Shown: in pieces, positions 1-11,127 of the stretch
How positions within the stretch are numbered: the first letter of the stretch is position 1
Layout: every line of letters starts with the position of its first letter
Assembly: GCA_035772405.1 (NCBI GenBank)
Contig: JAYKKM010000142.1
Coordinates: forward strand, 1,065,001-1,129,000
Origin: Chrysogorgia sp. JL179-B06
Lineage: Eukaryota > Cnidaria > Anthozoa > Scleralcyonacea > Chrysogorgiidae
Reading direction: 5' to 3'
DNA: 64,000 bases
Notes under the pieces: generated by a model
What the model was told of the DNA's origin: nothing
Databases searched by the model: none
What the model saw: the letters and a program-made list of their open reading frames with translations, nothing else
Made by a program: the position numbers and the translations under genes

Positions 1-100
1 CAATCTCATTAAATATTATTACACGCAGTCCTTAGGGACCGCAATAATGGTTATAAGATTGTGGAAATTCACATTTTTCATTGACCGTATTACTATCTAT

Positions 101-881
101 AGTAGAATGCAAGGACTCTAAAAATAAACGTTCACGTTTGTTATTATAACCTCGTTCCAAAATTATAACATCATTAGGGTGTATGTCGTGTCCAGTACTT
201 TCAGCATGATTTCTAATGGCAGATTCATTTTGTTTTCTTGTACCGGCTTATGTTCGAGTCCACGGGAACTCCATGATCTTTTGCTTTCACCTACATATGT
301 AAATGAGCACGATTTACATTTAACCTTATATACAATTCCTTTGACCTGTTCTTGCGTAGGACGGTCCTTTGGTTTTTTAAATATTTTACATAATGTAAGT
401 AGCGGTTTAAAAGCGGTCTTTATGTCAGCTTTTCGGAGGACACGTTGAACCCTCTCAAACACACCTTTCACAACTTAAATACTTGTTGGTGTGTGTGGAT
501 TTTCGATGAACTTTGACGTCAAGCCGACCATCGGAATTCACCACTATATTCGTATCGAGGAAAGCAATACTTTGTTGACCATTACTGGATGTCGGCACCT
601 CAACTGTGAATTGGATGTGGGGATTGATGGAATTCAAATGATGGAAAAAGAGTTCACATCCCCGTTCTTGAGACATGCATTAGAATCATCTACATATCTG
701 CGCCACCAACGTGGTTGTACAGTAGACGTTTTCAATGCGTTGTTCTCGATTTCCTGCATCACTAGTTCAGCAACAACTGCACTGACAGGTGATCCCATAG
801 CACACCCAAATATTTGTTGAAAATACTGTCTTTCAAAAGTAAAATAACTATTATTTAAAACAAATGCCAATAGATCAAGCA
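101..881 (-). pseudogene. inverted partial copy of the Penelope RT/GIY-YIG gene
   Basis: This minus-strand copy keeps the better GIY-YIG segment (IVYKVKCKSCSFTYVGES, codons within 163..471) and the RT palm (YVDD region and CAMGSPVS within 634..881). It lacks the part joining them, about 225 bp relative to the plus copy. It starts near 881 and loses similarity beyond that point, so it is a 5'-truncated inverted copy. The two arms together let one see which lesions are private to each. Confidence 0.8.
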
Positions 882-916
882 CAATTAGATCTTCAAAACC
901 ACCGAGGGAGCATAAT

Positions 917-2560
917 TTGACCAGGGTGGAGAAGAAGGCCCTTAAAGATTTGAAAGGAGATGCCAGCATTCTAATTCTGAAGGCAGACAAAGGCAATTGC
1001 ACAGTGGTCATGAATAAAGATGATTACAAAAGAACAATCGACGGAATGCTTCTTGATAAGAAAACGTATTTACCCATAACTGACCGAAGGCGAAATCCAA
1101 CGAAAAAATCTGAATTGCTCCTCCAGAAGAAATTATTGAGTCTTAAAAGAACAGGGAATTTAACAGAGACCGAATATTGGCGTTTGAGACCTACCGATTC
1201 GTTTCCTGCAGCCTTTTATGGTTTACCTAAGATACACAAAGTGGAGCTTTGTCAACAGGAAGATCATCTCACTCTACCGGAAGAAACTGATCAACGAGCA
1301 TACCGTTAAGACCATTAACAGTTGTAACTCAACGCCGACAAACCAAACCTCCAGATATTTAGCGGATATATTAAATAATTTAACACGCGATAACGAGCAC
1401 TCGATTACTAATTCTAAGGAATTTTCTGACTTTGTCCGGGACAAACGTGTGTACGGGGACAAACGTGTGTACGAAGACGAACTAATAGTATCCTTTGACG
1501 TGATTTCACTTTTTACTTCAATACCGGTCGAGTTAGCCATGGAGATCGTGAAAAGAAAGCTTGCCAAATCAGACATTTGGAGAAGTTGTACGAGTCTAAC
1601 CGAAACCCAAGTTCTTGATCTATTGGCATTTGTTTTAAATAATAGTTATTTTACTTTTGAAAGACAGTATTTTCAACAAATATTTGGGTGTGCTATGGGA
1701 TAACCTGTCAGTGCAGTTGTTGCTGAACTAGTGATGCAGGAAATCGAGAACAACGCATTGAAAACGTCTACTGTACAACCACGTTGGTGGCGCAGATATG
1801 TAGATGATTCTAATGCATGTCTCAAGAACGGGGATGTTGAACTCTTTTTACATCATTTGAATTCCATCAATCCCCACACCAATTCACAGTTGAGGTACCG
1901 ACATCCAGTAATGGTCAACAAAGTATTGCTTTCATCGATACGAATATAGTGGTGAATTCCGATGGTCGGCTTGACGTCAAAGTTCATCGAAAATCCACAC
2001 ACACCAACAAGTATTTAAGTTATGATTCACATGGTTCTACACAGAGCAAGAGAGTGATAGTTAAAACGTTACTTAATCGAGCAGTGGTTTTGCCATCGAG
2101 CGATGAATTACGGAAGGAGGAAAAGTTTTAAGTGATCTTAAAGTGAACGGCTATCCTGGTAAATTTGTCGAAAACTCCATCGGGGCGGTCCACCGGAACG
2201 ACAGACAATTAACAACCCCGAAAGGTTTTGCCGTTATCCCTTATGTGAAAGGTGTGTCTGAGAGGGTTCAACGTGTCCTCCGAAAAGCTGACATAAAGAC
2301 CGCTTTTAAACTGCTACTTACATTATGTGAAATATTTAAAAAACCAAAGGACCGTCCTACGCAAGAACAGGTCAAAGGAATTGTATATAAGGTTAAATGT
2401 AAATCGTGCTCATTAGCAAAAGATCATGGAGTTCCCGTGGACTCGAACATAAGCCGGTACAAGAAAACAAAATGAATCTGCCATTAGAAATCATGCTGAA
2501 AGTACTGGACACGACATACACCCTAATGATGTTATAATTTTGGAACGAGGTTATAATAAC
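917..2560 (+). pseudogene. Penelope-type reverse transcriptase / GIY-YIG endonuclease, broken
   Basis: Reading the plus strand in several frames gives an RT with the Penelope signature YGLPKIHK (about 1216-1240), an FTSIPV-like stretch near 1510-1530 and the catalytic YVDD at 1797..1808. Further on, IVYKVKCKSC (about 2380-2410) begins a GIY-YIG domain. Damage visible: a frameshift near 1245, a TAA stop at 1701..1703 just after CAMG (the inverted copy has a serine codon there), a further frame change near 1950, and a small deletion after 2413 that removes the YVGE part of the endonuclease. The protein would have reverse-transcribed element RNA at a nicked target. It cannot be functional in this copy. 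Confidence 0.85.
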
Positions 2561-2724
2561 AAACGTGAACGTTTATTTTTAGAGTCCTTGCATTCTACTA
2601 TAGATAGTAATACGGTCAATGAAAAATGTGAATTTCCACAATCTTATAACCATTGTTGCGGTCCCTAAGGACTGCGTGTAATAATATTTAATGAGATTGG
2701 ACGCAGGCGTTCTGTATAGTCTTA

Positions 2725-2790
2725 GTTTTTAGTTCTGATGAAGATCACAGTTAGTGATCGAAAATTTAATAAAGATTTAAACTAGATCCG
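2725..2790 (+). ncRNA. hammerhead-ribozyme-like motif at Penelope 3' end
   Basis: CTGATGA at 2735..2741 and GAAA at 2760..2763 flank a 6-bp stem (2743..2748 with 2754..2759, loop AGTTA). The bases TAGTT (2730..2734) can pair with AACTA (2780..2784). This matches the conserved core and helix II of hammerhead ribozymes known from Penelope-like elements. I could not place a convincing UH cleavage site in helix III, so it may be degenerate or coincidental. Confidence 0.4.
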
Positions 2791-2949
2791 CTTCAACATT
2801 TTGTCCATATATATACATATATAATATACCTATACATATATAATATACCATATATATATACATATATATTATATATACATATATAATATACATATATTTT
2901 TTACCTATAATATACCCAATCTTATCCCGGCATTACCACCATATATACA

Positions 2950-3028
2950 GAACTCGTGACTTGGTCAGAGCACTGCACTAGCATCGCAGGGTCGCGGGTT
3001 CAATTCCCAGCCGGAAGGCCTTAAAGTT
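2950..3028 (+). repeat. tRNA-derived SINE head
   Basis: The stretch has an A-box-like D arm (GACTTGGTCAGAGCA) and a B-box-like T arm (GCGGGTTCAATTCCC) at tRNA spacing, followed by unrelated sequence. This is the layout of a SINE with an internal Pol III promoter. The acceptor stem is not intact, so a functional tRNA is unlikely. Confidence 0.55.
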
Positions 3029-3107
3029 GCATTTTTCGCAACTGGTCCCGGTTTGGTCTTAAAATGTATGTATTCCAATACTCGATATATATATATATAT
3101 ATATATA

Positions 3108-3957
3108 CCGGGTGACCCCAAAAAAATATCGCTGTTTGATTTAATATAACGTAAAAACTGCACCAGCTATGGCATTCAAATAAGTTTTATAGTACTAAAA
3201 AAAGGTTAACTTAAATTTGGGTGTACGGCACTTGATCTTTCATTCAAAATTGGGCGAGATATAAATGTTTGAAGATGCAGTTAGTTTTAAAAATTAGCGA
3301 AAAAATCGACTGAAACGGCCTATCAAATGTATTTGAAGACATTTGCTATTTTTTCGCGATTATTAAATTTTTTAAAGAGGTTAGCTTTAATTTCGTATTC
3401 GTTTATGGTTGGTGCATTAAATCTTTTTTAGTCTTTGGGCCCCTTGGGAAATGAAACAAGCCAACATTTATGGCAACAAATTAGTTCAAAGGCTAAGCAT
3501 ATTTGACGTCCCTTATGGGACCTCTTACGTGCAAGCGAAGGATAGCGTTCTTTCATAGCGAATATGCCTCGGTTAACGAAAGATCAAAGAATTTGGATTT
3601 GTATTGAATATGCAAGGGGGTAAATAATGGCGAAGAAGTAAGACGGCGATGGCTAGGACGTTGGCCAAATGATCGCGCTCCGACTAGGGCAACAATTAAA
3701 AGAACGTTCGACAAGAACAAAATTAAATAAAATGTTTATTTGATAGGCCGATTTGTGCTAATTTTAGGTATTTTCAAAACTGCTGCTTTGAAATGAAACT
3801 TTAATATCTCATTCAATATTGCACAAATATCTTCACATCATATATCAAAATTTAGTTTAGGCCTTTCTGAATGCAATGAAATCTATTTAAATGCAACTGC
3901 TTGTCAAGTGTTAAAGGTATAAGAGATCAAACAGCGATACTTTTTTTTGGGTCACCC

Positions 3958-3959
<2 letters not shown>
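3108..3959. mobile_element. mariner-like non-autonomous element
   Basis: The ends are inverted copies of each other over about 33 bp (CCGGGTGACCC..., with the TATCGCTGTTTGATC part repeated inverted near 3925-3945). TA dinucleotides flank both ends, as expected for Tc1/mariner integration. Inside, 3564..3722 still resembles the N-terminal helix-turn-helix of a mariner-type transposase (MPRLTKDQRIW..., then ..RRRWLGRWPND..) but is broken by stops and a frame change. The catalytic part is missing. Confidence 0.7.

Positions 3960-3960
<1 letters not shown>

Positions 3961-4037
<77 letters not shown>
3961..4037. repeat. (AT)n microsatellite
   Basis: An uninterrupted AT dinucleotide run directly adjoins the right end of the mariner-like element. 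A shorter run lies at 3085-3106 on its left, so the element inserted into an AT tract. Apparent open frames here are artefacts. Confidence 0.95.
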
Positions 4038-4043
<6 letters not shown>

Positions 4044-4200
4044 CATACATGCATACATACATATATACATACATACTGTACATGGTACTATTATAAATTG
4101 GCATATTATCTTTAAAAACCACACAACGCCTTGGAATTTTGCTTTTATTGCTTCTCAGTTCCCCCTTGGGTTTTGTCTAAAGTAGCAAAAAACATAAAAG

Positions 4201-4344
4201 GTTTGTGCTCTTCGCGGTTTCTAGTTTTTTCTTTTTCTGAAAAACAAGAAACGACAGGCTCAAAGCCTGCTATCTAGCTTTTCCTGTCGTTTCTTGTTTT
4301 TCCAGAAAAAGAAAAAACTAGAAATGACCACGAAGAGCACAAAC
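4201..4344. repeat. foldback repeat (~60-bp arms)
   Basis: The arm 4201..4258 is nearly the reverse complement of 4283..4344, with a 24-bp spacer. It has no coding content. It is likely a small foldback MITE. The rest of 4345-4743 shows no recognisable feature. Confidence 0.8.
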
Positions 4345-4743
4345 TGTTTTATTGCTGCTTTTATCGTTTGGTGGGAATATTTTGCGCGAGTTTTAAATAT
4401 GGATGCTTTAAACAGGGGATTACTATTGCAAGCACATTTCTTTGTTCTTCTGGCACTAATGAGAATGATGAATCGGCCAAAAAACAATTACTGGGAATTT
4501 AATACAATAATATCGCGAATATTTCTACAGGTATATTTAAAATGCCCAATTAGCCTTATATTTATGTTTCCTGAGAGATATGAACATCTTTTGGCATTAG
4601 TTGGGCAATTAGTTTTTCTCCGACTGTTCAACTGACATCTCAAATATTTGCATATACTCTCGAAAACGACATGATGTGCACATAGTCTAAATCACATATC
4701 TCGAGATCGCTTTGTTAAAAAGTTGGATTAAAATTCTACTTAC

Positions 4744-4852
4744 GATAAGCTTTCCACTACTGCAACCCATCAACACGGCAACGGCCTGACAATGTAACCT
4801 CTGCACTTCGTCTCCTTTAAGAAACTCGCGTCCCGTTCCATGGCCAATATAA
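4744..4852 (-). CDS. ESPL1: separase catalytic exon (GHG..MGCSSG)
   Basis: The 109-nt exon has acceptor TTGCCTTCAACAG and donor GTAAGT. Its first base completes the Leu codon begun in the 14884..14967 exon. It encodes YIGHGTGREFL and AVAVLMGCSSGKL, so it carries both catalytic residues: His in GHG and Cys in GCSSG. The 24-bp minisatellite begins about 30 bp upstream of the acceptor. The following exon (family sequence AG-P-VANLWDVTD) is not in the window. Confidence 0.92.
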
Positions 4853-4882
4853 CTGTTGAAGGCAACATAAAAAAACTTGTGC

Positions 4883-7795
4883 TGCACTCCGTGAACAATG
4901 TTGTACTGCACCCTGTAAACAATGTTGTCGTGCACCCTGTAAACAATATTGTACTGCACCTGGTGAACAATGTTGTGCTGCAAAACAATGTCGTGGTGCA
5001 CTCCGTGAACAATGTTGTACTGCACCCTGTAAATAATGTTGTCGTGAACCCTGTAAACAATATTGTACTGCACCTGGTGAACAATGTTGTGCTGCAAAAC
5101 AATGTCGTGGTGCACCCTGTAAACAATGTTGTGCTGCACCCTGTAAACAATATTGTGCTGCACCCTGTAAACAATGTTGTGCTGCACCCTGTAAACAATA
5201 TTGTGCTGCACCCTGTAAACAATATTGTACTGCACCTGGTGAACAATGTCGTGATGCACGTTGTGAACAATGCTGTGGTGCACCCTGTAAACAATGTTGT
5301 GCTGCACCCTGTAAATAATGTTGTGCTGCACCCTGTAAACAATATTGTACTGCACCTGGTGAACAATGTCGTGATGCACGTTGTGAACAATGCTGTGGTG
5401 CACCCTGTAAACAATGTTGTGCTGCACCCTGTAAACAATGTTGTGCTGCACCCTGTAAACAATATTGTACTGCACCTGGTGAACAATGTCGTGATGCACG
5501 TTGTGAACAATGCTGTGGTGCACCCTGTAAACAATGTTGTACTGCACCCTGTAAATAATGTTGTGCTGCACCCTGTAAACAATATTGTACTGCACCTGGT
5601 GAACAATGTCGTGATGCACGTTGTGAACAATGCTGTGGTGCACCCTGTAAACAATGTTGTGCTGCACCCTGTAAACAATGTTGTGCTGCACCCTGTAAAC
5701 AATATTGTACTGCACCTGGTGAACAATGTCGTGATGCACGTTGTGAACAATGCTGTGGTGCACCCTGTAAACAATGTTGTACTGCACCCTGTAAATAATG
5801 TTGTGCTGCACCCTGTAAACAATGTTGCACTGCACCCTGTAAACAATGTTGTACTGCACCCTGTGAACAATGTTGTACTGCACCCTGTAAACAATGTTGT
5901 ACTGCACCCTGCAAACAATGTTGTACTGCACCCTGTAAACAATGTTGTACTGCACCCTGTGAACAATGTTGTGCTGCAACCTGTAAACAATGTTGTACTG
6001 CACCCTGTAAACAATGTTGCACTGCACCCTGTAAACAATGTTGTACTGCACCCTGTGAACAATGTCGTGCTGCAACCTGTAAACAATGTTGTACTGCACT
6101 CTGTAAACAATGTTGTACTGCACCCTGTGAACAATGTCGTGCTGCACCCTGTAAACAATGTCGTACTGCACCCTGTAAATGTTGTACTGCACCCTGTAAA
6201 CAATGTCGTGCTGCAACCTGTAAACAATGTTGTACTGCACCCTGTGAAAAATGTTGTACTGCACCTTGTAAACAATGTTGTACTGCACCTTGTGAACAAT
6301 GTTGTGCTGCACCCTGTAAACAATGACGTGGTGCACCCTGTAAACAATGTTGTACTGCACCCCGTAAACAATGTTGTACTGCACCATGTGAACAATGTCG
6401 TGCTGTAACCTGTAAACAATGTTGTACTGCACCCTGTAAACAATGTTGTACTGCACCCTGTAAACAATGTTGTACTGCACCCTGTAAACAATGTTGTACT
6501 GCACCCTGTAAACAATGTCGTGCTGCACCCTGTAAACAATGTTGTACTACACCCTGTAAACAATGTTGTACTGCACCCTGTAAACAATGTTGTACTGCAC
6601 CCTGTGAAAAATGTTGTGGTGCACCCTGTGAAAAATGTTGTGGTGCACCCTGTGAAAAATGTTGTACTGCACCTTGTGAACAATGTTGTACTGAACCCTG
6701 TAAACAATGTTGTGCTGCACACTATGAACAATGTTGTGCTGCACCCTGTAAACAATGTTGTGCTGCACCCTGTGAACAATGACGTGGTGCACGTTGTAAA
6801 CAATGTTGTACTGTACCCTGTAAACAATGTTGTACTGCACCTTGTGAACAATGACGTGGTGCACCCTGTAAACAATGTTGTACTGCACCCTGTGAACAAT
6901 GTCGTGCTGCACCCTGTAAACAATGTTGTGCTGTACCCTGTAAACGTTGTACTGCACCCTGTAAACAATGTTGTACTGCACCCTGTAAACAATGTCCTGT
7001 AAACAACGTTGTACTGCACCCTGTGAACAACGTTGTACTGCACCCTGTGAACAACGTTGTACTGCACCCTGTAAACAATGTTTTACTGCACCCTGTAAAC
7101 AATGTTTTACTGCACCCTGTGAACAACGTTGTACTACACCCTGTAAACAATGTTCCCTATGAACAACGTTGTACTGCATGTAAACAATGTTGTACAGCAC
7201 CCTGTGAACAATGTTGTACAGCACCCTGTGAACAATGTTGTGCTGCACCTTGTGAACAATGTTGTGTTGCACGCTGTAAACAATGTCGTACTGCACCCTG
7301 TAAACAATGTTGTGCTGCACCCTATGAACAATGTTGTACTGCACCCTGTGAACATTGTTGTGCTGTACCCTGTGAACAATGTTGTACTGCACCCTGTAAA
7401 CAATGTTGTACAGCATTCTGTGAACAATGTTGTGCTGCACCTTGTGAACAATGGTGTGTTGCACCATGTGAACAATGTTGTGCTGCACCCTGTAAAAAAT
7501 GTTGTGCTGCACCTTGTGAACAATTTTGTGCTGCACCCTGTAAACAATGTTGTTGTGCACCCTGTAACCAATGTTGTGCTGCACCCTGTGAACAATGTTG
7601 TACTGTAAACAATGTTGTACTGCACCATGTGAACAATGTTGTGCTGCACTTTTTGAACAATGTTGTACTGAACCCTGTAAACAATGTTGTGCTGCACCTT
7701 GTGAACAATGTTGTGCTGCACCCTGTAAACAATGTTGTACTGCACCTGGTGAATAATGTTGTGCTGCACCCTGTGAACAATGTTGTGCTTCGTGT
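4883..7795. repeat. 24-bp minisatellite with 240-bp higher-order repeat
   Basis: About 120 copies of a 24-bp unit built around CTGTAAACAATGTTGTACTG. Because 24 is a multiple of three, long open frames exist on both strands (hundreds of codons of repeats such as VLHPVNNV or FTGCSTTL). These are artefacts. Between 5221 and about 5830 a 120-bp block recurs at 5221, 5341, 5461, 5581 and 5701, with alternate blocks matching best, giving a 240-bp higher-order unit. The array lies in the separase intron immediately before the catalytic exon. Confidence 0.95.
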
Positions 7796-7840
7796 TGTAT
7801 CTGTTTAATACTATATAATCTTATGCATTTATTTTCACTC

Positions 7841-7945
7841 TGAATGCTTTTACACGGCTGCTCTCTCGACTTCGCTCTCATACGCAATACATTTTTCACA
7901 TGACACTCTCAAGTTTCTCGTTCCCACACTCTCGCTCGGACACTA
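7841..7945. repeat. array-flanking repeat, copy 1 (copy 2 at 13573..13692)
   Basis: This ~110-bp stretch (GAATGCTTTTACACGGCTGC...) borders the large minisatellite on its right. A close copy at 13573..13692 borders the small minisatellite at 13693..13890 on its left. The shared flank suggests the arrays belong to one dispersed unit. Confidence 0.85.
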
Positions 7946-7961
7946 CATCTCCCCTTTGGGG

Positions 7962-8190
7962 AAGGCTAAAATGGATGACTCAAAAAGACCTTTCTGTTTT
8001 TTTATTTTTCGTTAGGTTATGGATAGCTACGGTCAGGGCTAGGTTAGGGTTACGATTGAGATTAGGGTTAGGATTAGTAGTTCTAAAAAAATGTGAAGGT
8101 CCTTTTGAGTCATCCCTTTTAGCTTTCACCCTCCCCTTTACTTAATCCCCTCGCCCGGCGCGAAGCGCCGGCCGAAGGCCGAAGGCCTGA
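7962..8190. mobile_element. foldback MITE with telomere-like TTAGGG core, then GC hairpins
   Basis: Inverted ends (GGCTAAAATGGATGACTCAAAA at 7962-7984, inverted near 8100-8127) flank degenerate TTAGGG repeats at 8037-8075. The same end sequence starts at 42868, also before telomere-like repeats, so it is a family. It is followed by GC-rich mini-palindromes (GGCGCGAAGCGCC and GGCCGAAGGCC) at 8155-8187. Confidence 0.6.
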
Positions 8191-9140
8191 GGGTGATAAT
8201 ATCGACCGGCGTTTAGTCCCTCATCACGGATTCCAGGCGTAATGTAAAGTCACTTGCAGTTTCCTTGTATATATATATTCAGGATCAACGTCGTCGATCA
8301 TGCGCGGCATTGGAAAATTTGGCCCTGGTAACTAGATATGGTAAATACTAAATATCTGCATTTGAATTAAAAGAAAAGTACGTGTTTTGTCGGGTTATAC
8401 GGTGAATGAAGATTTGTGTTCAAAAAGATTGTGAAAAGGCAGTGAAAATGCAATATATCGTCGTCGGAAGATGTCAAGTTCGTAAATCAAGTTTTATACT
8501 TTTATACGTGGCGTCAAACTAAAGGTAAACCCGTTTTCGTTTTTTTAAACCTGTTAATCAGTTACAAAGATCGTTTTGCAAACATGTTCGAGTATGTTAT
8601 TCAGGCTTTTATTTGATGTATAGCATGATTTTCTAGAGTTAGTAGTTCAAAAGATATGGTCGTCTGAATATCTAAAATATTTACTCGGAGTTTGTCAAAT
8701 CCAATCCAAGCGTCGTCGCTTTTTTCAAGCTGTTAGCTATCAGTTACAAAAATATTTTTGTAGGTATGTGAGAGGCTGTTAATCAAGCTTTCATTAGATA
8801 TGTAGAATGAGTTCTTAGAGTTAGTACTTCAAAATATATTGTGGTCGGAACATTTCACTTTTGGCATGTCGTCATGGCAACCGAAATTTAAAATTATTAT
8901 AACATCAACCCAAGTCAGTTTTAGGGTTAGGATTAGCGATTATTTGAATTTCGGTTTGTTCATATATCGAGAAAGCGCCAATCAGACATCACAAAATCAC
9001 TCTTTCAAGGGCTTTCGCTCGAAATTGAATAGTCCTTACACACGATATACCAATAAATTATGTGCTTTAATTTAAATTATCCATCACCATTGTTTCAGTC
9101 ACTTTGCAACCTCATCCACAATGGAATAATTGCAATACTT
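8191..9140. other. intronic sequence with diverged tandem duplication, no gene seen
   Basis: A segment of about 180 bp around 8540-8690 recurs diverged at 8725-8860 (TCAGTTACAAA..., TAGAGTTAGTA.TTCAAAA). No exon, RNA gene or coding signal was recognised. Confidence 0.5.
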
Positions 9141-9154
9141 GATAATTAGCCTAT

Positions 9155-10445
9155 ATAGTGAGTACCAGTACTGGTGGTAAGGATGTAAAAAAGTACGGAT
9201 TATAGTTGTGTTTATACTGCAAGTCTATTGGACTAACCAGGCCCCAACCTAGCTGAATGCCACCTTGGGCCTGGCTTACATTTTACTGACTTTAATAGTC
9301 TATAAACATGCACCACACTGGTTATAACAATTAGTGTTTATACACTCATATGATGGCATGCTGGTCTGGCCAATGGCTTAGTGTGTTTGTGTAAACACCT
9401 TTGTCCTGTATTAGGCCTAGAGAATGCCAGTCCTAGGCTTGCAATGTATATATTTACACAGCTTTTGTAGGATGTATACTGTATAATTGGGTAGGTTATA
9501 ACACTCACTGTGTCAGGGGAACACACTAAGGATTAAACAACTGGTCATCATCTCACTGACAACAAGCAGCTGAAGGGAATTTCATCTTGAATTAATGATA
9601 TATTGGTGAAATAATTATATTAAGCAATGTTCTTTGTTGCATATTATGGACTAGCTTTTGTCATTTCATCTTTTTGAAATGTGTTACCAGTACTTGAATA
9701 CCATTGAAATACCGGTACATGCATGCATAATTATATAATATAATAAGATTATACATTAATAAAAGCATCGAGCTTATCAATATATAGTCAGACAACACTC
9801 ATTGCAAAACTCAAAAATTAGCTGATATAGAGTATATACTGGTGTCTTGTAGTAAGGATGTACAAAATTACAGACTTTAACTGTGTTTACATATATTGCA
9901 AGTCTATAGGACCAAGCTGCCAGCCACGACCTGGGCCTGGCTTACATTTTATTGACTTTAATAGTGTAAACATACACCATACTGGCTATAACAATCAGCA
10001 TTTACACTCATCTGATATTATGGCATATGCCCTTCTGGCCAATGGCTTAGTGTGTGTGTTTAAATTCACCTTTGTTCTGGATAGTAGGCATGGACAGTGC
10101 CAGTCCTAGGCTTTCAATGTATATTTTTACACAGCTTTTGAAGGATAAATACTGTATAATGTATAATTCATGGTAGGTAATTAACACTCACTGTGTCAGG
10201 GGAACATGTTACAGCGATTAAACAAGTGGTATCATCTCACTGACAAGAAGCAGCTGAAAGGAATTTCATCCTGAATTAATATATATATTGGTGAAATAAT
10301 TAGATTAAGCAATATCGTTCTTTGTTGTATATTATGGGCTTTTGTCATTTCATTTTTTGAAATTGTGTTACCGGTACTTGAATACCATTGAAATACTGGT
10401 ACATGAATGTGTATAATTATATAATATTAATAAAAGTTGAGAAAC
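9155..10445. repeat. tandem segmental duplication (two ~610-bp copies)
   Basis: 9155..9765 and 9838..10445 align over their length: GTAAGGATGTA..., GGGCCTGGCTTACATTTTA, the TGTCAGGGGAACA region and the GAATACCATTGAAATAC end. Small indels separate them. Short open frames inside are not conserved between copies, so I call no gene. Confidence 0.85.
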
Positions 10446-10525
10446 AGAAGTCTTCTAAAAGAATAAAAGGTTTATCAGCCTTATCAATTTGGTCTAGGAT
10501 AAATTTAGGTATTGAATCTTTTGGT

Positions 10526-10648
10526 ATCTGCTTATACTAAAAATTAGACAATAAGGAACATGCAGATTACATTATTACAGTAGGGTACATGTATCTGCTT
10601 ATACTGACAATTAGGCAATAAGGAACATGCAGACTACATTATTACAGT
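10526..10648. repeat. direct repeat, two ~59-bp copies
   Basis: ATCTGCTTATACTRAMAATTAGRCAATAAGG... occurs at 10526 and again at 10590, in tandem. The following AT-rich stretch to 10985 shows nothing else recognisable. Confidence 0.8.
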
Positions 10649-10985
10649 AGGGTAGGTTATGCAGTCTCGTGAATACAATTGTACTTTGAGTAAAATTATG
10701 AGTATGCTACTGTTACTGTAAACATGCATGTTGAAAATTATTATTAAAAGGATAACTGACATAATTAACTTAATTATGTAATATATAATTAATACAATTA
10801 TTATTTAAATTAATAATTATTAAAATTAATTATTAATTTCAATAATCAATAGTTACACAATTGGTTTCTAACCCTGCCTACAAGACAATTTAGTGTTGGC
10901 AGACTTTCCCACTTGGGTACTGTTCAGTACACTACCCACAAATTGCACCCAAAAAATAAGCAGTTTGAAAATCTGTTCAGTTTGG

Positions 10986-11040
10986 CAATATTAATTAAGC
11001 CTCAAACAGTAAGCGGGCGAGGGTTGTTGCGTACACGTAT
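10986..11040. repeat. dispersed transposon terminus (GGGCGAGGG..GTATTTCTAG)
   Basis: The 45-bp end AACAGTAAGCGGGCGAGGG...CGTATTTCTAG also occurs at 63739-63782 and, shorter, at 37340-37373. The 63-kb copy shows it is the right end of an insertion (see 63455..63782). Confidence 0.65.
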
Positions 11041-11127
11041 TTCTAGTAAATTGTTTAACCTATATTTGAATTTTCCTTTCTAATGTTTAAGATTTACTGT
11101 CACTAAATATCAACTGTTTATCAATAA

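Larger units (their letters stand above)
1..2790. mobile_element. Penelope-like retroelement, degenerate, with inverted partial copy
   Basis: The first ~881 bases are the reverse complement of roughly 1614..2699, so the element is a plus-strand body preceded by a head-to-head partial copy. The body encodes a Penelope-type reverse transcriptase followed by a GIY-YIG endonuclease. This pairing, and an inverted or tandem 'pseudo-LTR' copy, are family hallmarks. The two arms carry different lesions: the minus copy lacks about 225 bp present at 2022-2243, and the plus copy lacks about 16 bp inside the GIY-YIG region. The element lies downstream of the last separase exon visible here (minus strand, 4744..4852). 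It is clearly inactive. Confidence 0.85.

Noticed and set aside
4687..7899. Open frames of 261-765 codons on both strands
   Set aside because: They run through the 24-bp minisatellite. Any 24-bp unit without stops stays open in several frames, and the proteins are pure repeats. Only the last part of one minus frame (4744..4852) is real, as a separase exon.
8030..8080. Internal telomere from TTAGGG-like repeats
   Set aside because: The repeats are few, degenerate and enclosed by MITE-like inverted ends. A similar arrangement recurs at 42868-42968.
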